From the NCBI GenBank assembly GCA_037974665.1, contig CM075768.1:8911501-8975500 (forward strand): a stretch of DNA of 64,000 nucleotides. The letters are read 5' to 3'. Origin of the DNA: Ehretia macrophylla. Lineage: Eukaryota; Streptophyta; Magnoliopsida; Boraginales; Ehretiaceae. Made by a program: the position numbers and the translations under genes. Positions 23,013-34,867 of this stretch are shown here, piece by piece; the first letter of the stretch is position 1, and the number at the start of each line of letters is the position of its first letter. Below the pieces are notes generated by a model that did no database searches, was not told the origin of the DNA, and saw only the letters and a list, made by a program, of their open reading frames with translations.

Positions 23013-23042
23013 TGGATCACCAAAGGCGTAGAGGGGACACAA

Positions 23043-23268
23043 CTACAGTACAGTGGAAACTCGAAAGTACGATAAAGATGGGGACAACTATGATCACTGC
23101 TAACTGTGATGATGACCGCTAGACTCCCATAGAAATTTTGGGGACAAAATCTTTTTATTCATACCCTCTAAAATAAAAATGGAGAACGAACTATCCAGGG
23201 GGAGTGTGGGAGGTTGGGAAACAAAGAGAGGAAAAAAAAACTATAATGAGAAATGAAAACAATCTTCA
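23043..23268 (-). promoter_or_regulatory. 5' flank of the transporter gene
   Basis: This is upstream DNA of the minus-strand gene. An in-frame TAG (23045-23043) closes the reading frame above the ATG. A weak TATA-like TATGAATAAAAAG reads on the minus strand near 23155. No clear promoter element can be asserted. Confidence 0.3.
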
Positions 23269-23658
23269 ACACCCCGTTTGGATTGCACAAATGAATGAAA
23301 AGGAAAGTGAAGTAAATAAAGAAAAAAAAAGGAAAAAAATTATGTGTTTGGATTGTAATAAAATAATAAAAAAAAAATTATAATTCTTTGTTTGGATTGA
23401 ACAAAAAAAGGAAATGAAATGATAATTTTAAATAAAAAATGACTCGAGTATCATTTTCATATTCAACCATAAAATAAAAAATTAGGGACAAACTTTTTGT
23501 TGTTAAACCTTTCTTTTCTTTCCAAATCACCCCAAATTGAGAGGGTTATAAAATCTATCCAATTATTCATAATCTTTCACTTCTCTAAAATTATAATGCA
23601 AACGAGAGGAGGGACCATCATTTCCTTTCCTTTAATATTGGTAATCCAAACAAAGTGT
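23269..23658. mobile_element. possible MITE with GTTTGGATT termini
   Basis: ACACCCCGTTTGGATT (23269-23284) is matched inverted by AATCCAAACAAAGTGT (23643-23658) at 13 of 16 positions. Internal GTTTGGATT copies occur at about 23346 and 23391. No clear target duplication or ORF was seen. Confidence 0.4.
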
Positions 23659-24114
23659 AAAGGCGAGCTAGTCACGTTAAAGCAACAAGTGTAAATATAC
23701 AAACAATCTATAAAAGCGGGCAACAGTCATAACCAGTATCATTAATATAATTTGTTAGTATATTGTATGAATGAGTACGTCTGGTGTAACTAGACGGCTG
23801 CTAACTAAACTCCAAATTCTGAACTCTGTTAGTGACACAATGCTAACTCATTTGTTTGACTTCAAGAAAAAATATCTATACCAACCTCTAAAAGGAAAAA
23901 TAATGCATAATCCTCTCCATAAATCATAGATCTTTAGTTATTACCCTAGTTAATCCCTTAATTTTATTTTATTTTGATAAATTAATCCTATATCTTTAAA
24001 AATATTATATTTTGGTCTTCAATCTTTATAACTTGTACAACATTTGTCCTTTTTCTCATTTTTTGTTAAAAAATAATTGAGAACACGTGGCAATAAAAAA
24101 AACTTCAACTCTTA
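23659..24114. other. no recognisable feature
   Basis: AT-rich intergenic sequence. The text at 23930-24060 (TTAATCCCTTAATTTTATTT, TTGGTCTTCAATCTTTATA) resembles decayed TAGTCCC-type MITE arms, but no ends were found. Confidence 0.35.
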
Positions 24115-24421
24115 GGCTATATCCAATGGAGTTTTCAAAAGCCAATAATTGAGATTTTTAAAAATCTCATGAAAATCCCATGAAAAAAAAGTAACACAAA
24201 AAAATAAAGCCACAGTTTCCATTTTCTTTCACAAAATGTGGAAAAAAATAGAGATTGAGGCTCTATTTTAGATTAAAAAATGACAAAAGTAGTGGATCTC
24301 ATGTATATTTAGATATTAAAAACCTCATTAGTGTTGCTTTTTTTTCTATAGGGTCTCTAAAAACTTTAATTATTGTCTTTTAAATACCCAAATTATATTT
24401 TAGAGACTCCATTGAAGATGC
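24115..24421. mobile_element. possible MITE (CCAATGGAG termini), 5-bp flank repeat
   Basis: GGCTATATCCAATGGAG at the left is answered by CTCCATTGAAGATGC at the right, an imperfect inverted repeat of the common plant GCATCTCCAATGGAG type. The flanks are tctta on both sides (24110-24114 and 24422-24426). It has no ORF. Confidence 0.5.
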
Positions 24422-24426
24422 TCTTA

Positions 24427-25114
24427 AGATAAAGTTATCCAAAAATACATTTTTTCTCTTTCTTCTTCCATTTTTCTGTACCATCAATCCCCACAGCGGC
24501 CACCACTCTTTCGTCTCTCTCCACCATGCATTAGAGTCATGAACTTCAAAATGAGAAAGTAAAGATATTCATATATCTTCCAAACAGGCCATGTTCTTTG
24601 TTTTTTTCGTTTGACTTACATATACGTTTATGTGTGTATATGTATGTATATTTATTACTCATTATATGTATGTATAATTATTACCCATGGGCACATAGAT
24701 ACAAACCTACAACATCACAAAATGTAATTGACAATGCAATACATTAATTTGTAAATGTCGAAAAAATGCATATAGAAAATTTTTGGATTGAAAAATCTTT
24801 GTTGAGAGGTTGACGCAAATTTATCGGTCTCTGATCAGGACCACCGTTGGCAAGTACTTAGTTCCAGAGAGTTCCAGAGAATACCAAAGATGGTTGTATT
24901 TATACAAGATTTGTGTACGAGAATCAATATTTCATTAACGTTGGAAATAATAGACAATGTAGTGAATTAAATTATTCATAAGGAAAAAATATCGAAGTAC
25001 GAATAAGGGCTATGACCATGGCAAACAATCTAAGAAGTGGTTATTTTTTCCAAGCATCAAAGGTGAGTAAAATATCCTCAATATGAGTAGTATATTAAAC
25101 AATACGATAATAAT
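24427..25114. other. no gene recognised
   Basis: AT-rich sequence with a GTATGTATAATTATTACCCA-type short duplication near 24645-24690. Nothing else is recognised. Confidence 0.35.
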
Positions 25115-26582
25115 TGTTGAGAATCGTGCATGGAATTTGAAAATTTTAATTAAATAATCGCAGCGAAAAATAAATACTCATGCATCACGTTCATGACTAA
25201 TTACGTATCTTATAATCATGCATAAATAATCAACATTAAATGCGCATAAAAGGATCTCAAGATTGCCTTTTTTATACCGAATCTGATGTACGATTTGATC
25301 GATCCAAGGCTCCCCAATTGTAAAGCTTTCAAAAATATCCACACGAGATCTGAACCATCAATCAACAAAACCTCACTACGAGTTTTAGAGAAAATTCATT
25401 TGCTATGAAAGACATGATTTGTATTAACTTTTTCTATTTGTCGTAGTTTCCTATTTATAGGAAATACTGGGTATATTATGGCTAGCTCTTGGGCCAATCT
25501 TAAACATTGGACTTGGACTGATAAATTGATTGGACTAAAATCCAATCTAATCAATCTTTAGTCCAATTAAATATTGGATCCCTCTAATATTTAATTCACT
25601 TTTTCTCGCTGACTAATTTTTGGATCTCTTTTATGTGTGACCTCTTAGGTTTATAATTAATTGATAGTGAAATAATATTAATTATCCAATTAATATTTAA
25701 TTAGAGTTCTTCTAATTTAATTTTCGCAAGTCGTGAGTGACATCTAACAATATAACACGAGTACCCAACTAATGTAAGTATATGAACCCTTTCAATAAGT
25801 AATTATCATACAATCAATTCCTTTTGTCTAAATCATCCCGATTGAGTCAGAGTCATAGATAGAGTCGTCAAACTCTATTACTTTATCATATGCCCAAATC
25901 TATGTGATTGGGAACTTATGAATAATTCATAGAACGACTTCCACTATCCTACATTGGCTAATGATTTCTAGTTATTCGATTATTAGATCACCTAGGATCC
26001 CTAATTGATGTATTCTATATCTAAACATACCTGTCTCCATGTCGAAATCTATTATGTGAGCACACTATCTAATCCTTGATTAAGACTACCTTAATTGTAC
26101 TAGCAAATTACGGTATCCCTAACACAAGATAACTATGGTGTCTCAGGTCTAAGGACTAATTGCACTATTACATTGTACAACGAATTATTGACTAATCCAT
26201 ATAACTTGTTGTACTGGCAGTCATGTCCAGTCACTTGTTCTCAACAAGCACTTATACATCTACTCTTACGGTATGAGACTAATCGTCCAAATCAATATCT
26301 CATATTATTTGGATAGTAGACTGCAATCCAATCTTTTCGCATAACTAACAGTTACTTAATTTATCCTATGATCGGAGGCTACTTTTAGAATATATTTATG
26401 AATATAGATTCTATCACTCATATCCTACCCTTAAGGATAAAATCTATAAATATTATTCTAAAGATTTTTATTTAAATAATTAATCTTGTTAAATGATAAT
26501 CTAAATAAACTGTTCGCATTAAATAAATAATATAATTATTATGTCGTAAAATTAATTGGCTTTTAGGGCATATAATCTAACA
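25115..26582 (-). repeat. 3' LTR of the old copia element (about 1468 bp)
   Basis: It starts TGTTGAGA and ends TCTAACA on the plus strand, with a TGTT/AACA terminal inverted repeat, and abuts a polypurine tract on its right. It resembles the LTR ending at 59216 in its last part (minus-strand start TGTTAGATTATATGCCC against TGTTAGAGATATGCCC). Confidence 0.7.
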
Positions 26583-26631
26583 ATCCCCCATTTGCACTAA
26601 AGTCATTCACTCTGGTATCTCATACCCATAT

Positions 26632-29110
26632 TGTAACGCCTCGATCCCTCACGAGACCGGAGGCTCTAATAACCATGCTATTCTCAACCCAATACCAAAC
26701 CCGGTCACAAAATTTTAGGGAAAACGGACAGAGTTTCCCCTGTATTGTGGACATTCTGAAAACCTGTAAACTCTCAAATGAGATAACCACAAGGTAAATG
26801 AACTTTTTATGACTAAATATTTAAAGATTCAAGGCCATCCGAGCCTTGAAGCAAACAACAGTTCCAAAACCACACAAGCATGCAAGTAACATTGTTTACA
26901 ACATAATCTAATAGCCATGACCTCCTAGGATAACATTAAAACATACTTAGAAGATAAAACATTCTACATTATGCCATTCACTCCCAAGCATGCAAAGTGA
27001 ATAAAAGCAGAAACACAAGTTATTACAAGACATAGGTTCTCAAATCTACACTACAACCAACTATCCTTCAACTTATTACAGTAACCAATATAAACAAAGC
27101 CCTTAGGCCACAAATTAGATACACAAATACCAAATAGAAACAAGAAGGCACAGCCACTGCAGAACAACACACAGCAACTAGGGCAACTCCTCCAACTGCG
27201 CCACCTGAAACATGTTAGCGAGGTATGAGCAACCACTGTTGCCCAGTGAGGGATATAGTCCCGGGGCGTGCAATGCAACAGATAATACAATTATACAACA
27301 ATAACACTTTAACAATTTAAGAATCAATGATAACTTAAATAACCACACAATTAAAAGGATACATTTCAACAATCCCCTATACACCAATCTTCACTGGTCT
27401 TCAATCACGATCCACGAACCACGAGCACGATCACGATAAGCCGGCATAACCCCAATCACTCCAGTAGGTGTACTCCGGATGTACCCCGAATCCTACGACC
27501 CAACATCCCCTGGCAATCTCCGGACCAGGCGAATGAGGGAATAGGGCACGGAGTTTGAATATCCACCGGCAAGCCCTCTGCCGCCCAGCCGATATTCAAC
27601 ACATCCGCCCCGACACTATGGTTGCGCAACCACTATGCAATGCACTTAACGATGGCAAGTTAATAGCAATAATATAAGCATTAACACATATGAGGATCAA
27701 CAAAGTAGGTTGACCTCGTTGCAATTAGTATAGAAGCAAAAATAGAAGCTAATAAGCAGTTTACAAATGAACTTATACCAAATAAGCATAGAATTATTCC
27801 AAAAGCTCCAAATCAATTTAAAATCACATATAAACACTCAAGAAGTCCTGACATGGGTTTAGAAGTGGGAGACAAACGAAATTGCACTTAAACCCCTTTA
27901 TTTTACCTACTATTTTTCTTCCAAACCAAAGTTAATGATTTCATTTTCAAAGAAAATTCTCCCAACCTTCTAACTAACCCTCGAGGTACCCTCTCAACCC
28001 TCTAACTCATTCAAATGCACGCGTTTACCCCGAAAGCCCCAATTTCCCTCTTTTGGCTTTAAACTATACCTACATTGTCCGGGCTTCAAACGAGGGTTAT
28101 CAAAGCTTCTATAGCACCTAGGTAGCCTAAGAATACTAGAAGTAAAGCCCGAATCCACCCGGATTCGCATGAACCCCGAAAGCCCTTTATTAAAGTCGAC
28201 TATTTTACGTTTTATGCGATTCTAGAGCAATGTAAGTGCACGGGGATATTAGACTACCTTCACTAACACCTAAGGCATCTATTAGAAGTATTGAATCAAG
28301 TTAAAACGCGCGATTACACCAAACCCTAGAAATCCCATCACTATTCACCCCTACGAATCAATTATCGATTTCTACCGTTTAATACATGAAACAATAGCAT
28401 AAATGTGGTCTCTACTACATGTATACAACATATATAAGCTTATTTGAGCATTGCAATAGCATTAGACAACATTTCCAATAAATCAAGAAAATAGCAACAT
28501 TTGTAGAATGCACAAATAAGCATGAAAACCCTCACCTAAAGCGCGTAGGAGCACCTAGAAGGCTTGCACACACCCTAAACTACTTGTCCAAGGCTTGGAG
28601 AGGCTTGGATTGGAGATTTGATGAGCAAAAGATCTCCTTCTTGGCTGCTAAGGGCTGTTCGGATTTTGAACAGTAATTCCTGCACTTTTTTTGTTTTTGT
28701 TTTTGCTAAGTTATGAGCTTATATTGATATATAAGGTGTATGGTTGGGTGGGGTCAAGTTTGGGTGCTTAAGTGGTCAATTATAATGCGCGTAGTAAGCT
28801 TAAAACGAGTCTAAAGTGAAGCATGTGTGCTAGTTAATTAAAACTCTAAGTTAGTTACGTAACACTATTCATTGAACTACTAAAATCATTTTTTAAACGA
28901 GCTCTCCTATCGCTTCTAGCTCAATTGCACATTTTTTCCACTACTTTAACAATTAATATGATTTAATAAAAATGCTAATTAACCAATAGAATGCAGTTTA
29001 AAAATGAAGTGAATAGTAACTTAAGAAAGCAGTTAATAAGACATAGAAAGAAATGCGCAAACAAGGGATGCAACAGTAATTAAATGCATGGCTAAAACTC
29101 GGGCGTCACA
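26632..29110 (-). repeat. 3' LTR of the young element (2479 bp)
   Basis: On the plus strand it begins TGTAACGCC and ends GGGCGTCACA. It is co-linear without indels with 30199-32677 (offset 3567). A GC-rich module at about 27400-27725 is shared with other LTR families in the window. Confidence 0.95.
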
Positions 29111-30198
29111 TCCTCTCCCCCTTAAACTAATTGCGTCCACGCAATTCTTCTTCACAAGAGAACATCTGCATCAACTGAAAACCAACTCTGATTATTCGTC
29201 ATCAGTTGCTAAGCAAGAATACCATACACGAATTCTCGTGGAAGCTCATTAAGAAATTCCAGTTGTATTGTCTGCGAACCTCACGTAATAAGGCCAAATA
29301 AAGGCTCCAATAGAGATGGTACTTCGAAATCCAAATAAGAATCCCGCTGGCACGAATACCATAGAAGAATAAAATCCCAACTAAGAGCGGAGAAAAAATA
29401 CCAATCAAAGTTCCGAGCAGGAGTATTGTGAATAATACCAGATAATAAGGCTAAAAAGAATCCCATATACCAATTCTTCTGAGAGATGCCGACAAAAGAA
29501 TACCAAATGAATAGCTGATAAGAAAATACCAAGAATATACTCCAGAGAACTGTCATATAGAAACCCCAAAAGAAGCTACTCATTTATGACCGCTAAGCAC
29601 TGAAGAAGGCCTTAGAAGAATCCCAATAACTGAGCTCTGCCTACAACACCAATTCCCAAATAAAAGAGTTGATCAACCGCTTCACGTTCCTACTAATCCA
29701 CATAACTTGAAAGGCCAGCCACTAATCACCTCTCTTCAGGGGAGGAAGAAGTTTTTCTTACCATTCGACAGACTATGTATGAATGCCAAACTATTGCATA
29801 TGTATAAACATTCTTTAAACTATTATGCAAGCATGATTATAAAAGAGCATATAAAGCAATGTAAGCAACAAAATCATTCAAGTGCGAATCATAACAAAAC
29901 CAATTCAATTCACAACAAAACTTAATTCAAAATGCTCAAGTACATACGGTACAATCAATAATTCAAGCAGATAACGATTCACGAGGTCAATTCGATGCAA
30001 TTTCACTTCACTCAGCACACATTTAAGACATAACACATAACTATATCACATAGGTGCACACAATCAATTCAAGACACACAATCACACATTCAAGCACACA
30101 CTTTCAAGACACACTTAACAAGCACACACACAAGGATTACTACCCGACAGGCCGAGGACCCTATCCTGGCTGAGAGCTAACTAAGCTCTGATACCACC
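29111..30198 (-). other. internal region of the young element, non-coding, GAATACCA-rich
   Basis: It carries the polypurine tract at one end and the primer-binding site at the other. It has a 100-codon frame (29583-29281, minus) rich in Trp/Phe with no recognised domain. Between about 29215 and 29530 the word AATACCA recurs at least six times (for example 29216, 29357, 29398, 29499, 29524), so this frame is more likely a by-product of repeats than a gene. Confidence 0.6.
30185..30196 (-). other. primer-binding site (initiator tRNA-Met)
   Basis: TGGTATCAGAGC on the minus strand, two bases from the 5' LTR; the standard plant tRNA-iMet primer site. Confidence 0.9.
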
Positions 30199-32677
30199 TG
30201 TAACGCCCCGATCCCTCACGAGACCGGAGGCTCTAATAACCATGCTATTCTCAACCCAATACCAAACCCAGTCACAAAATTTTAGGGAAAACGGACAGAG
30301 TTTCCCCTGTATTGTGGACATTCTGAAAACCTGTAAACTCTCAAATGAGATAACCACAAGGTAAATGAACTTTTTATGACTAAATATTTAAAGATTCAAG
30401 GCCATCCGAGCCTTGAAGCAAACAACAGTTCCAAAACCACACAAGCATGCAAGTAACATTGTTTACAACATAATCTAATAGCCATGACCTCCTAGGATAA
30501 CATTAAAACATACTTAGAAGATAAAACATTCTACATTATGCCATTCACTCCCAAGCATGCAAAGTGAATAAAAGCAGAAACACAAGTTATTACAAGACAT
30601 AGGTTCTCAAATCTACACTACAACCAACTATCCTTCAACTTATTACAGTAACCAATATAAACAAAGCCCTTAGGCCACAAATTAGATACACAAATACCAA
30701 ATAGAAACAAGAAGGCACAGCCACTGCAGAACAACACACAGCAACTAGGGCAACTCCTCCAACTGCGCCACCTGAAACATGTTAGCGAGGTATGAGCAAC
30801 CACTGTTGCCCAGTGAGGGATATAGTCCCGGGGCGTGCAATGCAACAGATAATACAATTACACAACAATAACACTTTAACAATTTAAGAATCAATGATAA
30901 CTTAAATAACCACACAATTAAAAGGATACATTTCAACAATCCCCTATACACCAATCTTCACTGGTCTTCAATCACGATCCACGAACCACGAGCACGATCA
31001 CGATAAGCCGGCATAACCCCAATCACTCCAGTGGGTGTACTCCGGATGTACCCCGAATCCTACGACCCAACATCCCCTGGCAATCTCCGGACCAGGCGAA
31101 TGAGGGAATAGGGCACGGAGTTTGAATATCCACCGGCAAGCCCTCTGCCGCCCAGCCGATATTCAACACATCCGCCCCGACACTATGGTTGCGCAACCAC
31201 TATGCAATGCACTTAACGATGGCAAGTTAATAGCAATAATATAAGCATTAACACATATGAGGATCAACAAAGTAGGTTGACCTCGTTGCAATTAGTATAG
31301 AAGCAAAAATAGAAGCTAATAAGCAGTTTACAAATGAACTTATACCAAATAAGCATAGAATTATTCCAAAAGCTCCAAATCAATTTAAAATCACATATAA
31401 ACACTCAAGAAGTCCTGACATGGGTTTAGAAGTGGGAGACAAACGAAATTGCACTTAAACCCCTTTATTTTACCTACTATTTTTCTTCCAAACCAAAGTT
31501 AATGATTTCATTTTCAAAGAAAATTCTCCCAACCTTCTAACTAACCCTCGAGGTACCCTCTCAACCCTCTAACTCATTCAAATGCACGCGTTTACCCCGA
31601 AAGCCCCAATTTCCCTCTTTTGGCTTTAAACTATACCTACATTGTCCGGGCTTCAAACGAGGGTTATCAAAGCTTCTATAGCACCTAGGTAGCCTAAGAA
31701 TACTAGAAGTAAAGCCCGAATCCACCCGGATTCGCATGAACCCCGAAAGCCCTTTATTAAAGTCGACTATTTTACATTTTATGCGATTCTAGAGCAATGT
31801 AAGTGCACGGGGATATTAGACTACCTTCACTAACACCTAAGGCATCTATTAGAAGTATTGAATCAAGTTAAAACGCGCGATTACACCAAACCCTAGAAAT
31901 CCCGTCACTATTCACCCCTACGAATCAATTATCGATTTCTACCGTTTAATACATGAAACAATAGCATAAATGTGGTCTCTACTACATGTATACAACATAT
32001 ATAAGCTTATTTGAGCATTGCAATAGCATTAGACAACATTTCCAATAAATCAAGAAAATAGCAACATTTGTAGAATGCACAAATAAGCATGAAAACCCTC
32101 ACCTAAAGCGCGTAGGAGCACCTAGAAGGCTTGCACACACCCTAAACTACTTGTCCAAGGCTTGGAGAGGCTTGGATTGGAGATTTGATGAGCAAAAGAT
32201 CTCCTTCTTGGCTGCTAAGGGCTGTTCGGATTTTGAACAGTAATTCCTGCACTTTTTTTGTTTTTGTTTTTGCTAAGTTATGAGCTTATATTGATATATA
32301 AGGTGTATGGTTGGGTGGGGTCAAGTTTGGGTGCTTAAGTGGTCAATTATAATGCGCGTAGTAAGCTTAAAACGAGTCTAAAGTGAAGCATGTGTGCTAG
32401 TTAATTAAAACTCTAAGTTAGTTACGTAACACTATTCATTGAACTACTAAAATCATTTTTTAAACGAGCTCTCCTATCGCTTCTAGCTCAATTGCACATT
32501 TTTTCCACTACTTTAACAATTAATATGATTTAATAAAAATGCTAATTAACCAATAGAATGCAGTTTAAAAATGAAGTGAATAGTAACTTAAGAAAGCAGT
32601 TAATAAGACATAGAAAGAAATGCGCAAACAAGGGATGCAACAGTAATTAAATGCATGGCTAAAACTCGGGCGTCACA
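30199..32677 (-). repeat. 5' LTR of the young element (2479 bp)
   Basis: It is the same length as 26632-29110 and nearly identical to it. Differences seen by eye include cctcgatcc/ccccgatcc, cccggtcac/cccagtcac, attatac/attacac, agtaggtg/agtgggtg, tttacgtt/tttacatt and cccatcac/cccgtcac. Confidence 0.95.
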
Positions 32678-32689
32678 CATATTCTCAAG

Positions 32690-34860
32690 ATGGTAATCTT
32701 ATGACTACTGAATCATTGCCTTAGTTAGTAGATCAGCGACATTAAGTGCCAACATTATTTACTGCATAATTTCATTCCCCCCATAATCTACGATCGATGT
32801 GGTAATACCTCTTTAATGTGTTTGGATGTCTAATGAGGCCTAGGTTCCTTAGCTTGCGCCATAGCTCCATTGTCATCACAGCGCTACCCGTTGACTTAAT
32901 GGAAAGAACCATCCTGAGTTTAGTTACGAACTTCTTAATCCATGTCGCTTGCTCCTGTTGTATCCGATGCAACGATGCATTCAACCTCTGGAATTTTACA
33001 ATTGTACCAATATTTGGAACATCTCCAAATAATTATTCTTTCATTACAAGTGAGTATGAACTTATATATGGATTTCCAATCATCTACTTCAGACTCTCAA
33101 CCTGAATTTGTAAAACTTTAAGTTTCACCTTCTCCATATAACAAGAACACATCTTCAATCTTTCTCAAGTACTTAAGAATGTTCTTGATTACTTCCTAAC
33201 GTCCCTAACCTAGATCAGATAGATATCTGCTTGTAACACTTACAACACTTATGATATTATGTCTTGCACACAGCATGATGTATATAAGATTCTTAATTGC
33301 TGTAGCAAATAGAATCTTATTTGTCTAGTCTCTCTCTCTCTTTCTTCAGCAGTCTTAGGACTCACAACCCTAGAGAGATAAACTTCATGTCTAAAAGAGA
33401 GCAAACCTTTTTTAGAATCTATGTACACGTTAAACATTTTTAACACCTTTTGGGAAGGACCAATTAATCATTTTGATCTATCGCTATAGATCGAATTCCA
33501 AGGATCTAGGCAACTTATCCCAAAACTTACATTGAAAATTTATTTGAATAAATAGACCTTCATGTATAGACAAGGCTTGTTTTCATTCTTAATGAAGCCA
33601 AACGATTTTATTTTTTATCTAATCGAATGTTCCAGATTTTATAGGCTCGTTTAAGTCCATAAATGGATCCCTTTAGTTTGCACGCTTTGTGACTCTCATC
33701 ATTGGATTCAAAATATATTGGCTATCTCATATTAATGTCTTCCTTAATTAAGTCATTATGGAATGCCATTTTGACATCCATCTATCATATCTCGTAACAA
33801 TAGTGTGCAACTATGGCCAATAGATCGTAATGAATTTCAATATTGGTAGAAAGATTTCCTCATAGTCAACTCCTTGTCTATGACAATAATCTTTCATCAT
33901 TTGTCTTAAAAGGTCTCTCCCTTTCTTTCTCTTGTATACCCATTCACAACCTATAGCTTAGGTTGGTCCACACGCTTCCAAATTTGGAAATGCATGAAAT
34001 TCATTTAAGATTTTATGGCCTCAAGCCATTTAAGCCTATGTCATACATTGCCTTTCATAATTGACAAAATCATCAACATGGTTATTGTTATATTCTCTTG
34101 GATTGGGTTCTCTAGGATCAAATCCTAGATTTGATTCGGGTCAGGTGGTTGCTCAGTAACTCCCCTACTGAGTCATTGGGCTAACAAATTGACCTTGTCC
34201 AATCTCACTTCCAATTTATTAATCTTAAGCCTTTTATTAAAGGTTGGATAACCCTCATTCTTAACATCTTAAGACTAGGTATCATGTTATCTCATATCTT
34301 ATATGAAGTACTTAAGACTAATTTGGAAGTGACCTTATCCAAGAGATAGACTATTGTAAGCAGGATATAGCCTCACATGCTAAATTATAAATCATCATAG
34401 TTTATCATTAATTAAACCATGTCCAACAAGGTCCAACTCCTTATTTTCGATACTTCATCAAGTTTCGGTATTCCAAAAGGAGTTAATCAAGTAACAATAT
34501 TGTTCTACCTGAGATATTATTGGAAATTGGAGCTAAGGTATTTTTCATGATCTAATCATTGAGACTTACTCCTATTTCCGGTTTGATTTACTACTTTAGA
34601 TCTGAAATTCTTGAACACTTCAAACGATTCAGATACATACTTATGACAATCATAAGTGAATGTAAGGTAGATAAATCCTTATTGAACTATTTCACCAAAT
34701 GGCCCATATACATCCGTATATGTTAACCCTAAATATTTGTGGTCTTTTGACTTTTTCCTACAAAGGGCGATTTGATCATTTTTAAGAACACATGATTCGC
34801 GTTTGGGAATATCCTAGAGCCACAAGGGCTTATTAGTCCTTTTTTCACCAACTGAGTGAT
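32690..34860 (-). pseudogene. decayed copia RT/RNase H
   Basis: Minus-strand fragments keep the order of copia pol. At 33446-33249, frames read YLSRVVSPKTAEERE and LIYIMLCARHNI (compare the RT C-terminal signature LMYAMLCTRPDI), then VTSRYLSDLG and ILKYLRK. At 32984-32772, RNase H-like text ends HPNTLKRYYHI (compare KSKHIERRYHLI). Stops and frame changes are frequent. It is part of the old copia element and no product is expected. Confidence 0.65.
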
Positions 34861-34867
34861 TTTTGTT

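Larger units (their letters stand above)
26632..32677 (-). mobile_element. young pol-less LTR retrotransposon (LARD-like), TSD catat
   Basis: Two 2479-bp LTRs flank only 1088 bp of internal DNA. The target duplication is catat (26627-26631 and 32678-32682). On the minus strand the primer site TGGTATCAGAGC (30196-30185), complementary to the 3' end of initiator tRNA-Met, lies 2 bp inside the 5' LTR. A polypurine tract AAGGGGGAGAGGA (29123-29111) precedes the 3' LTR. No gag or pol is present, so it must be mobilised by another element. The LTRs differ at only about six positions by eye. Confidence 0.93.
25115..34867 (-). mobile_element. old Ty1/copia element (minus), split by a younger LTR element
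   Basis: The 3' LTR is at 25115-26582. Next to it, a polypurine tract reads AAATGGGGGAT on the minus strand (26583-26593). The internal region runs 26583-26631, is interrupted by the insertion 26632-32677, and continues from 32683 as decayed pol on the minus strand. The 5' end cannot be followed past 34867, where another LTR begins. Confidence 0.75.

Noticed and set aside
23013-23042. Upstream extension of transporter exon 1 to base 23042
   Set aside because: The codon at 23042-23040 is TTG; the first ATG is at 23012, just after an in-frame TAG at 23045-23043.
26998-27400. Two minus-strand frames (27051-27290, 27178-27387), repeated at 30618-30954
   Set aside because: They recur because they lie in the twin LTRs; no domain is recognised and the region is LTR promoter-like DNA.
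29281-29583. 100-codon Trp/Phe-rich minus-strand frame resembling a membrane protein
   Set aside because: Its composition follows from the recurring AATACCA words; no homology is recognised and no initiation context is evident.
30185-30196. Possible tRNA gene near the TGGTATCAGAGC words
   Set aside because: Only the primer-binding complement is present; there is no cloverleaf sequence around either copy.
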